The notes under the pieces: generated by a model | What the model was told of the DNA's origin: nothing | Database searches by the model: none | The model's input: only the letters and a program-made list of their open reading frames with translations | Shown here: piece after piece, positions 1 to 11,879 of the stretch | Layout of the letters: each line of letters begins with the position of its first letter | Numbering within the stretch: the first letter of the stretch is position 1 | Position numbers and translations under genes: made by a program | Assembly: GCA_907165135.1 (NCBI GenBank) | Contig: OU015569.1 | Span: forward strand, 10,912,501-10,976,500 | Direction: 5' to 3' | From: Oikopleura dioica | Taxonomy: Eukaryota > Chordata > Appendicularia > Copelata > Oikopleuridae | Length of the DNA: 64,000 nucleotides

Positions 1-3000
1 TTACCCATTAGATCCGGTAGCCAGTTAGGAAGATTTTCTTCATTGTCTTCCATGAGCATCATGATCGTCGTAACATTGATAGGGGTGTTTTGAAGGACCA
101 GTTCCTCGCCTTGCTTTGCTAGAGCGGCTAGTGTCGCTAGAACCGGTATGTGCAGCTCCTCTGCGATCTCGTCATTCTCCAGTCGACGAGCTACTTCCTT
201 TGAAATGTCAGAATGCACACATCCCGATATTCGCATCAATCCACAAAGTGCCCAGACGTTCCAGGCATCATATGGTCCAGCGGCGATTTCGTTAAAATAT
301 AGTTCTTGAACTTTTTCGACGCGAGTAATGTTCTCATTGTTTACTTCCCTTCCGAAAGCTCGCAAATGTTCCGCTGCTTTCACATTGTCGAAGCTGGCAG
401 CAAATGCGTTTTTGATCTTTACGTCCCACGGGCACTTGTGTCTCGCAGCTGCAATTGCTTTGTGCGCTTTGAAACCGGCTCGCCCGACCATCGCGAGTTT
501 CGTCGAGGAAGCGATGGAAATGTTCTTCGGGTTCGTGTCATCGTGGATAACAAATGGAATAGCTGCATTTATCTGCTCGTGTTTCAGCAAAAGTTTCGCC
601 AGAAGAACTCTTGGTTTCTGATTCAGTGGATTTCGAAGTATCGCTTTGCCACACAGCGCCTTTGCTTTATTGAGATCGCCACGGACTACCGCTGCTCGGA
701 CATTGATTTCTACAGCCACATCTCTATCTTCGGGGAGTTTTGAAGCTTCTTTCGCGACTGCATCCATGAGCTCTTGGTCTTGTTCAAGCCAGCCAACAAC
801 AGAAAGATACTTGATCGCCTGTTGCTTGATAAAAGAAGGTGCTCTGGTGAAAACTTCGAACAAGTAAGTCTTCGCTTCATTGATCAGGCCTTGCTTCACA
901 TGCGCTAGACCACAGTACAGCTTCGCCAGCTGATGACTTGGATTTTTGGCGAGAACTTTTTTAAAGAATTCCCCAGCCAAAGCAACCTCATCGCATTGCA
1001 TCAAAATATTACCGATTTGAAAGTTTTCTTCCTCGACTTCGGAATCGTCGAATTCTTCGATTAACTCCAGCGCTTCAGCTAAATAACCAGCTTTGGCATA
1101 GTTCCTAGCGCTGTGAATTTTTTCTCCAGCTTGTTTCCAGGCTTCTGCAGCGGAATGGTGGTGCTTGAGTTTTTCAGCCAAAACCGCGTGGACTTTGTGT
1201 TCTTTTGGAGTCAAGGGGTAAGTGTTGGCGGCTTTTAAGATGTGAGTTAACGCGTTGACGATTATCTGTTCGCTCTGGTTATGAATGTTCTTGGCGATGT
1301 AAAATGCATACGCCAGGGCAGCCTGGCGAGAGGCGAGCTCTGCAGAGTGACGTGACAGATCGACAGAGTCTGGATCGGCGATCGCTCGTGCAATTTCGGC
1401 CTGGCCATTCCAAGCCTGTGCGTTTTCCGGATCTGCACTTTGTGCGCGGCTGAACGCTTGATTCGACATGCGCAGATTTTCCTGGTTGAAGTACAAGATG
1501 CCCAAATTCGACCAGGCTTCCGTGAAATCGTGCTCGCTTTCGATCGCGTGGCAAAATGCGTGCTGGGCGAGTTTGGGATCTTTTTCTGAAGAAATAACTC
1601 CTAGTCGATTCCACAGCTGTGCTCTTCTGCTTAAGTGAAGCTTGCTAGAGAGAACGATTGCCTTCTTTGCGAAGAACAGAGCTTTCTGGCCATCTCCAGC
1701 GCGATGGTAGGCCATAGAGAGGTCAGAAATAGCTCGCGGCTCATCAGGCAAGATGATCAGTACTTTTCTATAGCATTGAATTGCCAGTTGGGCGCAGTTT
1801 TTCGATTCGATTGAGTCGCAATCTTCGGCCAAACTTTTGTTGGTAAAAAGAACAGGGACTTTTAGCTCGATTGTTTCAGTGTTTGACGCAACAAGTTGAA
1901 AGATATCAGCTGCTTTTTTCCACAAAAACGCAGAGTTTTCATATCCAGACTTTAATGCACGGCTGATAGACTCAAGCGCGTACTGGGCGTATTGCCCACC
2001 AAGACCAGGTAGCCACCTCTCAAAGTAGTCCTTGACCATGCTCGTCCAAACTTGCGCCTGTTCTATGTACGCAAGGCGGTATTTCCGCTCGACGAGGATA
2101 TCAAGCGTTTCCAGAGCTCCAGGAAGGTCCAAATTCGCCTGCTGCATTTGACTTAATCGAAGGAGAATGTGATTTTCTTGTTCTTCGTCTGTTGTCAGTT
2201 CTAGCGCCTTCTGAAATGCTCGTATCGAGGCGGAAAAGCTGCCCATTCCAGCGTAGCAGTTGCCAAGACCGTCAAGAAAAGTTGGATTTTTATCCTTAGC
2301 GATCGTTGACAGCTTCTGGTAAACTCTCATCCCTTGCTCGTACTTCCGAAGCTCCAGGTAAGCAATCGCCAATCGCTTCATTATAAACGGTTGTTTCTGG
2401 TAGAATTCAGGCGCAGACTCTAAAAGACTCAAGGATTCGGCCGGCGGGAGGTACTCGGACAGCAATTCGAAGCTCGCAAGGTTGAATTGAAGCTGGTTGC
2501 TCTTTTTGAGACATTTGACTGCTCTGACATCGTCGTTTAGATCTAGATAGGTTAAACCAATGTAGTAGAACGTCTCCCAGTCATTCGTGTTCTCTTTCGC
2601 CGATTTTAGCAGGAGTTTGTTGGCGGCTTTGATTTCCCTATGTTTGTATGCAATGATGCCCTCGAGTTTCGTCTTCAGGTAGCTCTTCGTTGCGTCTTCT
2701 TTTAAAAGCTCGGTGGCGACGTCCAAATAGTTGAGCTTGATCAGCCACTTCGCTTTGATGCATGGCAGTGTTTTACTATTAATGAAGTCTTTTAGTTGAA
2801 ATGGGATTGTTGGGGTGAGCTGAAGAATGAACTGTTTGTAGTCGATCTGTTTTTGATCTTCGTTTTCTAATGCACCTTTTTGGTATTTAAACTCTGTGCG
2901 GTAAACGTCATACGCAGCCTCTTCTCGGTCTTCTTTTAGAATCTCTTCGGCAGTATAGAGGTCTGAAAATGAGTTGAAACAAAGGAAATATTAAGTTAGA

Positions 3001-4515
3001 ATGATCACCTGTAGATCTAAAGAGAGTCAGCTCGAGAATAATGATTTTCAGCATCTTTGCCATTTCCTTTGATTTAAAGAAGACGACAAAACTGTTATCG
3101 ATATCTCTTCCCGCCAGATTTTTTCGCGCAATGATAAAGTTAAATTTTTCAATAGCTTGGAGCTCTTGACGACATGTGACAGCGCATTTATGGTAGTCGA
3201 CTTCATTGGTAGGATCTTTTAGACTTTTGAGCATTGTGCTGACGCGTTTCAATGTGTGCTCTGATTCCAGGAACGTTCGTTTTCCGTTTTCGTACTCGTA
3301 TTGTTCCATCCATTCAGGAGGGATGGCTTCTTCGTCGACACTTCCATTTAGCCATAGTGAAAAAACTGCGTGTTTCTGAAAAGGAAGCTGTTTTTATAAA
3401 TATTTTAACAGTAAAAGACTCTCGCACGCAAATAAACTAAATTAAGGATACAACTTTCTAAAAAAAATGTTGGTGTCACTATTCTATTTCTTTTAACGAT
3501 TCGAAATAAGAAATTAGTCTGTTCGAAAATTCGATTCTTGATGCTGTTCCCCTTCCAGTTTTACCTTTGAGCGAGCAGTTGGAGGCATGACGCCATTCTC
3601 CGTGAGAATCTGAAACGGAACCCTCTCCCATGTCTCGTGGAGCAGCTCAAGTCGCTTTGGATCTTCGAGCTCACGGTAAACCCGAAAGTACACAGGCCAG
3701 TTCTCAAGGCTACTCGCCAAGTCCAGCGAGTCAGCAAGCAGCGCGCTTCGTCTGTCATATTTTCCAAACTTGTCACTTCCAAATAAGATCGCGCAGTTTG
3801 CATCGAGTAGCTTTTGGAACTCCTTGCTTGCTTTGTAAAGATGCGTCAGGCCGAGATAAGCTTGGATTTTGGAAGGTTCTTCTTTGATTAAGCTTTCGTA
3901 GATGCCCTCTGCAGCCTGAGTAAATAAACAGTAGAATTTGGACTTACGGAAAAGGCAAACCTTGTATGATTGCTTCTCGGTCAAGATTTTGCCTTTGAAC
4001 AATCGGGCGACGTAGTTTGCTGGTTCAAAAGAGAGCACAAGGTCGACCTCTCTGAAGATTTTGTTAAGAGTTGGTCTTTGTTGACTTCAACAAGTCGGTT
4101 GCTTTTTTGAATGTGTCTGCTAGTAACTAGAAGTTGGAGTGTATTCTCCCGTTAGATTATGTACTATTCTATTTGACATTTGCAGCTGGCTTACTTTAAA
4201 AGTCACTTAGACAGAAACTAACCTCGTGGCGTCTACCCATTCATTGTTCGAGATCGCATCCTGGCAGCGTTTGAGAGCCGCCTTTATCTGAATAGAAAAT
4301 AAAGTTTTAATAATGTTACACTCTTTTAAAAATCTTAAATCGAAATCGATGCCTTTCTTCATATTTATCGATCTCTTTAGGTCGATTTATTTGGAAATGA
4401 TAAACTACCGAATTAGAGAAACTTTGGGCACTACTGTATTCAGAAGCTATAACTTTCTCTTCGTTTTAGGAACAAAGTGCAGTATCAGCCAAACACTTAC
4501 AGTCTTGGAGGCCAT
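1..4515 (-). CDS. SKIC3: SKIC3/TTC37, TPR scaffold of the Ski complex (5' part; 3' end beyond window)
   Basis: SKI3/TTC37 is the TPR scaffold that couples the SKI2 helicase and WDR61 to the cytoplasmic RNA exosome. Exons read on the minus strand: 4501-4515, 4223-4287, 3961-4051, 3565-3915, 3009-3375 and 2962 to the window edge, with GT-AG introns. The start MASKTIKAALKRCQDAISNN matches the vertebrate TTC37 N-terminus in pattern (Lys-rich, then a first TPR). The last exon is open for nearly 3 kb and encodes back-to-back TPR helices (motifs such as AWSNLGILYFNQENL and LGNCYAGMGSFSASIRAFQKAL). About 1,280 residues are inside the window; the human protein is about 1,560. Family call is firm, and the C-terminus is cut by the window. 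Confidence 0.88.
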
Positions 4516-5339
4516 GAGCCGATCTGGAGATCTCCTGCTTCGGCGCAAGGGTCGATATTTTTTCTCCACGCGTTATGATTGGTCGGGGCTCGTCGGGCGA
4601 CCCCGGATTTCCAGAAATAAGCAGGAGAGAGAAGTACTTGATTGAATACGTGCGGAACTGCTGAAGGATGAGAGCGAGAACTCTTCAACTTTACAAGAAG
4701 TGTCTGAAAGTAACGAAAGAATTAAAAATGAGCGATCAAGCTTGGGCGTACAGGAATCGTGGATATATCCTTATTACTATCAATGCAGCTCTGTTTAAAA
4801 CAGTAAATATCCAATAAATTACAGTCGAGTTCAAAAAGAATTCCGGCAGCGAAGCGACCCGAAAAATATAGAATTGCTGCTTCAAAAGGCTGAAATCTTC
4901 GTCACGAAAAGGAACGGGGCAGAAATTGATCATTGAAGTTGTGCCAGCGCTAGAATGTCTATATCTACTTGTGTTAATGATTAATCAAGCCCCTTTGAAA
5001 GGCCTTTGCTTTGAATATTTTATTAAAAGCGCAACCGTTTAACTTTCCAAGAGCAACAATCAAACAAAAATTCTCTAGTTTTGCTTTTTTAGATGATCGT
5101 GAATCGAATTATGAAAAACTTGACGAAAGCGTGAATTTTAACGAAACGCAGTATTTATGAGAATATTTGCCAAGCGACAAGGAATCGGTTGAAAACTCGC
5201 TAACGCAAGAATTAAGTAAGATTGTTTATATCGAGAGAGATTCTGAAACGCAGAGAGCGTGAATTTTAGTTCCCACGCACTTATAAACAAACTTAGAGAT
5301 AGTTACTAACTTGCAGCTCGAACTTGAGTATCTAAGTGA
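4516..5339. other. intergenic, divergent SKIC3/MGAT4 spacer
   Basis: About 0.8 kb separating the divergent starts of SKIC3 (minus) and MGAT4 (plus). It should hold both promoters. It is AT-rich; I recognise no gene, repeat or RNA in it. Confidence 0.5.
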
Positions 5340-7360
5340 ATGCGAGGAATTTACAACCGGGGTCAAGTCTTCCTTTTCGTAATTCTTTTCACAATCGTTC
5401 TGTGGAAGGTCTACACAAACGATACAGACGAAAAGGTACGCCACCTGCGCAATGCGATCCAAGATATCGAGCGCGTGCAACGATACACCTCCTCGAAACT
5501 AGAACTCATTTCAAATGGACTCGACAAGCTCACTCGCCTCAATCACACGAAACTAGAACTCAGGGGAATTCAGAACCTCAAGTCCTCGCTTTCTTCTATC
5601 TCCTTTCCTGGTAAGTCTTAAATTCTTGAGTTCTATCCTCTTCAACCATTTTAATCAACTAGGGCCGGCGGAGTTTCTCGATCATCTGCCCTCTGAGTTT
5701 TCTTTCACTCCCCTCGTGGATCTTGGACCAGACGCAATCGATGTCGACTACTTGCTCGGCATTCCGACCGTCAGCAGAGAAATACATAGCTACTTGCTAG
5801 AAACGCTCGACTCAATCGTCGAAGGAACGAAAAACTTCAAAGGGAAGTTCGGCATCGTCATCTACGTCGGCGACGAAAACGAAGAGCTGGTGAAGGGGAT
5901 TTACGCAGACATTCAGGCGAGGCTTCCTGGGAAGCCGATCAAGGTCATTTCTCCGCCGGCTGATTACTATCCGAACTGGGCGGAAATTGATGAATCCAAT
6001 ATTAACTCGTTCGGGGATGGCCCAGAAAGGAAGAAATGGCGCAGGAAGCAAAACTTAGGTTCGAGGCTCGAACCTAATACAGTACCCATATAACAGCCCA
6101 ATTTACAATATATAAATTCTTCATTTTTTAAATCAAAAAAGTAAAATAATGATTTTGATAGACTACCTCTTTCTATGGAGCTATTCACTGGGAAAATCCA
6201 AGTTCTACATTCAACTCGAAGATGACATCATTGCCAAGCCAGACTTTTTAACCTTCATCGACAAATCAATCATGAATGAGCCTCGAGGATGGTTCATGCT
6301 TGAATTCAGCAACTTGGGCTTCATCGGCAAGTGTTTTCGCGACTCTGACTTGAGGGTGAGTTCTTTTGATCTGTTGTAATTAAAACTGTGTGTTGCAGGG
6401 ATTGGCGAACTTCGTAATGCTCTTTTACAAAGAGAAACCAGTCGACTGGCTGCTGGACAATTATCTTTCCACGAAAGTCTGTAGCCCGGAGAAAAGTGAC
6501 AAGGATTGCACAACAGCGAAACACAAAATTAAGGTTAGCTTTGTAAGGTTTAAACATCAAGATACAGATTTCCCCAGGCAATTAGGTACTTCCTTCGCGT
6601 TCTTTTGGTAAAGTAAGATAAGGGTCTGGCGATATCATTTGGCCTCAATTTTCATATTTGCTGATTATTGATGTTTGCGCCAGTCTATGTTTATGATGAT
6701 TCGACGGATCGATAATTTTTGATTTCAGCGCACGAAAAAACCGTCACAATTCCAACACGTCGGCAAGCATTCCAGTTTGAACGGCAAAGTTCAAAACCTA
6801 AGAGATGCTTCCTTCTCGCCAAAGAAGGGCAAAGTGACAAGCAGCCGCAGCCCTGAACTCTCATCCATGCTCACAAACATTCCAGCTTACAAGAAATTCA
6901 CTTTGGAGCGTTTTTGGCAAAACAAGGCTTATTTTTGGGGAACCGAGTTTGACGACGGTATTTCGCGCAAAAATCATATTCAGCATTGAAAATATCTTCT
7001 TTTCAAGGTTCTTTTATTATTCTCAACTTTGCTGATGAGCTCGACGTCTCCCAAATAACCGTTCTCACTGGAGGAGAGCAGAATCCAAAGTAAGCTAAAT
7101 TAATCTCGCTGATTAAATATTGCTTTAGTGACATAATGCCTGAAGAGTCGACAGTATCTCTTTTCGACCGTGAACTCGCGGAATACGACGCCAGAAATAC
7201 ACGCGCGGAAGATGGTGAGCTGCTGGGAAGCTTTGGTAGTGATGGTCGTTTTACAAAAGCCCTCGAAAAGCCAGTCCGCGCAAAGTCACTCCTGTTAAAA
7301 ATCCACTCCACTTCGTCTTACTGGCTTTGTATTTATGACATAACAGTCACTACTGTATAA
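5340..7360 (+). CDS. MGAT4: MGAT4-type alpha-1,3-mannosyl-glycoprotein beta-1,4-N-acetylglucosaminyltransferase (GnT-IV)
   Basis: GnT-IV adds the beta-1,4 GlcNAc branch to the alpha-1,3 mannose arm of N-glycans in the Golgi. Exons 5340-5610, 5663-6058, 6162-6355, 6399-6533, 6729-6957, 7008-7089 and 7129-7360 join in frame to 512 aa. A short cytosolic tail and a signal anchor (VFLFVILFTIVLWKVY, residues about 9-24) give a type II Golgi topology. Family blocks follow in order: GIPTVSREIHSYLLETLDS, VISPPADYYPNWAE, KWRRKQNLDY, then the metal-binding IQLEDDI, GWFMLEFSNLGFIGK, FYKEKPVDWLLDN and FQHVGKHSSLNGK. The C-terminal region keeps a lectin-like fold pattern (RAKSLLLKIHST). Length is close to human MGAT4A/B. 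Confidence 0.92.
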
Positions 7361-7778
7361 GTTGCTGTCTCAGTAAGCAACAGTGCCAAAGTTTTACCGT
7401 TGATCTTTGTTTTTTTTCAGCCGAAACTTAATTGTTGTATATTTATTTAATTTTCATTGCAGAATCAATTCAATCCACTTTCTTCAACCCTCTTTTTGTC
7501 TTCGAATATTGTTTTTAGTTTTCGTTACATTTTTTTTCTATTTCCCGTTTTTATTACACATTCTTGCCGAAATAGAATTTTTTCAAGTTATGTACGCTTT
7601 AGTTTTCAAAAAAGAAAAAACTAAACTGCCCGTTCCCAATATTAACACAACCACTAGCTCCTGCTCTGTGAAAGTTCTGGTGCTCAAACCCTTGTCCTGT
7701 ACAATAAGAAGTCTTGAGACCAAAAAAACTTCATTTTCTTTCTGTAGAGTGACAAGGCAACGTGTGTATGGACGGAAT
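7361..7778. other. intergenic MGAT4 to type I receptor
   Basis: About 420 bp of T-rich sequence between two plus-strand genes. A reading frame runs open into the receptor signal peptide, but it is low complexity and probably 5' UTR or promoter. Nothing else recognised. Confidence 0.4.
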
Positions 7779-10251
7779 ATGTGGCTTCCCGCTATGGCCT
7801 CCCTGGTTGGTCTTGCCCTCGCAAGTCCCGAGCAAGACACGACTCTAGAATCGTCGCAAGTCAATCCCGCCAACGAAAAAGACACGAACCTGCTTGTATG
7901 CCGCTGCGGCATGGACAGCTCCGATCCAAAGAGCAACGATGCCAATAGCAAGTGTCGTCGAATTCAGTATCACAAAGATTCGAGAGGCATAGAAGGCAAT
8001 TACAGCGGCGTTCACATCGTCAACGACACTGCTTGCGCGATCGACCTGAAAATTCATCCCAAAGGAGTTTGCAAGAAAGATGTCTACGTTGATGGTCAAT
8101 CATCCGGATTCGTAAGTAGCTTTGCAAGACGTTTATTAATCGTTCATTTTACAAGAATAACGTCTACAACGCGATCAAAATCACGTGGGAATGCACAATC
8201 ATCGACGACAACGAAGACCACTTCCCCCAGACCTGCAAGTCACTCAACAAACGCGACGTTTACTGCTGCAATCGAACTGCAGAAGTGTGCGACGATGCAA
8301 GTTGGTGCCCCCGAACGGATGAAAAAGAAGATCCCCAGTTTTGTAATGATTTGAAGCAAACCAAGCTCGAAAGTAAGATAGTCCCTTTGTCTTTACTTCC
8401 TTGATTTTAATTTTTATCAAGGTTTGTTTTGGAAAGACCGTCAATACAAAAACGCGAAAGACGCACTGTACATAATCGTCGTTTCCATCCTTCTCACGAT
8501 CTTCCTCTCGTTCTGTACATATCGGAGATACCCAGATCGCGCAAGAATGCTCGCTCTTTCAGTCTTCGGCACAGTAAGTGTTTCTTTCTTTTTCCGGTTT
8601 CAATAAGAGCCAATTGAAGTGCTGCAATATGATTAATTTGCCGTCTACAAACGGACCTTACAATCCCGTCGACATGATTTCTGGCGAACCTGGTGACTCC
8701 GTAAGTACACTCACAAAGATCGTCATATTCTATTCTCTTACTAATACTGCATAAATTAGAACGATCGAACAGACATCACCATTCTACACAATGGAAGCCA
8801 CGAGGAAGACACGTCTGGATCAGGGCAAGGTGCGCCTGTTTGTGTCCAACGAACTATCGCCCGGGAAATAAAGCAACTTGAAAAGTAAGATCGTTTATTC
8901 TTGCGACAAGGAATGTAACTCTGCAAAAATCAGGCTGGCGAAGGGCCGATACGGCACTGTGTACAAAGGAGAGTACAAGACGCAATTCGTCGCGGTCAAG
9001 AAATTCCACACGAAAGAAGAAGACTCCTGGAAACGCGAAGTCGAGCTTTACAACACCCAATCGCTGGCGCATACGAACATTTTGCGATTCATCGCCGCGG
9101 ACAATCGAGATAACGGCGTCGCTGTAAGTTTTGTTTAGTTCAATTATTTGCGAATATGAAAAGCATGAACAACAAAAAACTAGACCGAACTCTGGTTGGT
9201 GACTGATTATCACGAAAATGGCTCGCTCTACGACTTCCTGTCGAGTAATGTTCTAACCGAAGAAATGTGCGTGAACATGGCGTTTTCGATTGTCTCTGGT
9301 CTTCATCATCTTCATCAAGGTTCGTTTAGAAATTGGGATTTTTTTGGAAACTGAGTGATCTGTAAGAAATCGACGGGCTTGTCACGAAAAAGCGAACAAT
9401 TGCCCACCGCGACATCAAATCGAAGAATATTCTCGTGACGAAGGACTTCCAGTGTTGCATCGCTGACCTGGGCCTTGCCTGTGAATGTGGCCCGAATGGG
9501 ACGATTCTGGCGGGCTCTGTCGAGTCTGAGCTGACCCCTTCTGCTGTTGCTCAAATGTCCACTGTTGGAACTGTTAGGTAAGCAAGAACTTGAATTGCGA
9601 GCTTTGAATTTTGAATTGAGGTACGTGGCGCCCGAGTTTCTCAAGCTGGAAGTGCAGAACGAGCTTTTCAATCCTTTTATGGATCTGACGAAGGCGGACA
9701 TTTACTCAACGGCTTTGGTGCTCTGGGAACTGCTCAACCGAACAGTCGGCTTCTTCGGCTCTGATGCAGAGTCCGTGCCCGAGTACCAGCAGCCATACGA
9801 CGGAATGGTCCAGTCTGAACCCACTATTCCTGATATGAAAAGGATCGTTGTTGATCAACGCCAAAGGCCCCCCATTCCGGTAATTGTCCAATTTACGAAT
9901 TTACGTCCTTTCAGAAGGGAAGCCAGCCTCGGCCGCTGATTGGCTAATTAGCGACATGATTCGCTGCGACATACAATAGAAATGAAATTTAGTTAGTCAG
10001 AAATGATAATCATTTCATAAATTGGCTTATAATTGCAAGAGAGTAGCGACTAATTTCAGAGCACGATTTCGGAGAGACTCTCAACTGGTGCAAACGAAGC
10101 TCCCTCCTCCGAAAACCGGCTCGACATTCTGGTCGGCATCGTGAACGAGTGCTGGACGGAAAAGCCGGCGACGCGGCTCAAAGCGCTCCGAATCAAAAAG
10201 GATCTCATACCTCTGCTAACTGTAAATGACCCACTTCAATCGAACCGCTAA
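7779..10251 (+). CDS. TGF-beta/activin type I receptor Ser/Thr kinase (ALK4/5/7-like)
   Basis: Ten exons (7779-8111, 8156-8372, 8422-8573, 8608-8700, 8760-8884, 8934-9123, 9184-9319, 9367-9577, 9621-9879, 10060-10251) join in frame to 635 aa. Order: signal peptide ([16 protein letters not shown]), Cys-rich ectodomain ending in CCNRT, transmembrane segment ([17 protein letters not shown]), GS box ([19 protein letters not shown]), kinase domain ([47 protein letters not shown]) and the family C-terminus ([10 protein letters not shown]). The GS box marks it as type I. The L45 stretch IAADNRDNG resembles the ALK4/5/7 group, which signals through Smad2/3. The activation segment has VGTVRY where relatives have VGTKRY. 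The last intron (180 nt) is long for this genome. Confidence 0.93.
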
Positions 10252-10649
10252 AGTGTTCATTTTATCACGTTTCTCAACCCAAACTGCCAAACCGTGAAAA
10301 CATCTTCTCTACAAGTCTCAAAACTTTTAAACTTCTCAAAAAAAAAAACTTCTGCTATACTTTCGCCTCTTCTTTTTTATTTTTCTTGTATGTCTCTCTT
10401 TTTCGCAAAACAAAAAAGACCTTAAAGTTCCTAGCTTCTGCTAGAAATGACTATTATTATTTATATTCTGCTTCCCTAAAGAGCCATTCTCTACGTTTGT
10501 TCAAGCATTTATACATTTCATTCCCACTTTCAGGAAACAAAAAACTTTGAAAAAAAAGACTCTAGTGATTTGATTTGATTTTCTTATTTTCGTTATACAA
10601 AAATTTAAAAATTTAACGAGCGCTTTTTCATGATTGTATTTGAAAAAAT
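10252..10649. other. 3' flank of the receptor gene
   Basis: AT-rich non-coding sequence with A and T runs. Probably 3' UTR and spacer; no gene or structured element seen before the MITE. Confidence 0.4.
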
Positions 10650-10657
10650 ACCTGCTC

Positions 10658-11175
10658 CTGGGCTCGGCAATCTGACCTGAGAAAAACCCTGAGTCAGGCC
10701 CCTGAGTACTGAGTACACAGGCCCTGACCTGTGTGCCTGAGTAAAATCGAGGCTCAAGAAAAAAAAACCCTGAGCCTGACCCTGACCTGAGTTAAAAAAC
10801 AGGCCTGAGTTGCTCACACAGGGCCTGAGTTGACGAAAAAAAGAACATAAAAGGGTCAATTTGCATGGTCAAGGGGGTCAAAATACAGCTATTTTCAATC
10901 TTATGGGGATTTTGTGATTATAGGACTTTAAGATTGTAAGTTATTTGGGAAAAATGAAATTATTAAAGTTTTTATGTATGGAAAAAACCCTGTGTTTTGG
11001 CCTGAGTCAGGCACCTGACCCTGACCTGAGTTCCTGAGCCTGAGCAGGCCTGACTGAGTACCCTGAGTACCTGACTGAGTGAGAAACCCTGACCTGAGTT
11101 CCTGAGAAAATATCGAGAAAAATTTTTCGAACCCTGACCCTGAGCCTGACCCTGTACTCAGGTTGCCGAGCCCAG
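10658..11175. mobile_element. hAT-type MITE filled with CCTGAGTCAGG-like words
   Basis: 518-bp element. Both ends carry the terminal inverted repeat CTGGGCTCGGCAA, followed by CTGA words. It is flanked by an exact 8-bp duplication ACCTGCTC (10650-10657 and 11176-11183), the size typical of hAT transposition. Two clusters (about 10670-10840 and 10990-11160) consist of repeated CCTGA/TCAGG words; the centre is plain AT-rich sequence. No transposase frame is present, so it is non-autonomous. Confidence 0.88.
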
Positions 11176-11274
11176 ACCTGCTCTTTTTGCTCATGATGTT
11201 CCACACCCATCCTTCCTGTAAAATATTTATAAATAGACGCTTCAACTCAGTCAGTCACCGTTATTTCTATTTAG

Positions 11275-11879
11275 ATGGCGCTCGGAAAAAATCGAGGAGG
11301 ATGAAAAGCGCTAGAATCGCGGAGCTTGAAAAACTTGAGAAAAGTGAGTTCAGGGTTTTTGAAAGGATTTTACTCGATATTTAGTGATGCGGAAATCGAC
11401 TCGACTTTTGGAAGGAAGACACCAAAAGTAGAAGTCGATGAGAATGAGGTCAAAGAAGAGGAAAAAGGAGAATGCTGAAAGCATGGAGGAGTGCACTAAT
11501 CAAGAGCGATCGGAAACGAATGATGCGAAAGAAGAGAAACCGCCGGCTAATGAAGACACTGAGCGAGAGCCAGAGCAACGAGAAAGAGAGTGTGCGAATG
11601 AGACTACACAAGTCGTAGAAGTCAAGAATGTTGCGTGCGAGGAAGTGATCGTCATTGACGACAGTTTCGAAGATGAGAATACTGAGGAACAAAAGCGAAC
11701 AGAAATTGTTGAGAGCGCTTCATCGGAAGAGAGAGAGAAAGAGTCTTGAAAAGACAAGCCAAATTGAAGGAGATCGCAGAAGAGCGAATTCGATGTGAAC
11801 TGGCCTGTCAAACCGAAGTCAAACTCCAAGAAAAGAGCGAAGAGAATTTCAAGAGCGAGAACTCAAACTGCATACTTTC
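11275..11879 (+). pseudogene. degenerate Glu/Lys-rich coding remnant
   Basis: Several overlapping frames encode strongly acidic and basic peptide: LARIAELEKLEK-like residues near 11300-11345, a 103-codon Glu-rich frame at 11438-11749 containing VIVIDDSFEDEN, and another frame continuing as KRQAKLKEIAEERIRCE to about 11870. I could not join them with GT-AG introns into one frame: a stop follows each candidate junction. It is either a broken gene or one whose introns I misread. Family not recognised. Confidence 0.35.

Noticed and set aside
4313-4645. 110-codon plus-strand ORF near the SKIC3 start
   Set aside because: It overlaps SKIC3 first exons and intron on the other strand, is AT-rich and has no domain.
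7407-8354. 315-codon plus-strand ORF
   Set aside because: It reads through T-rich 5' flank and then through the first receptor intron; the spliced frame starting at 7779 is the real gene.
9915-9971. possible extra exon in the type I receptor encoding [10 protein letters not shown]
   Set aside because: It ends in a stop with no donor before it, whereas skipping it joins the kinase C-terminus in frame.
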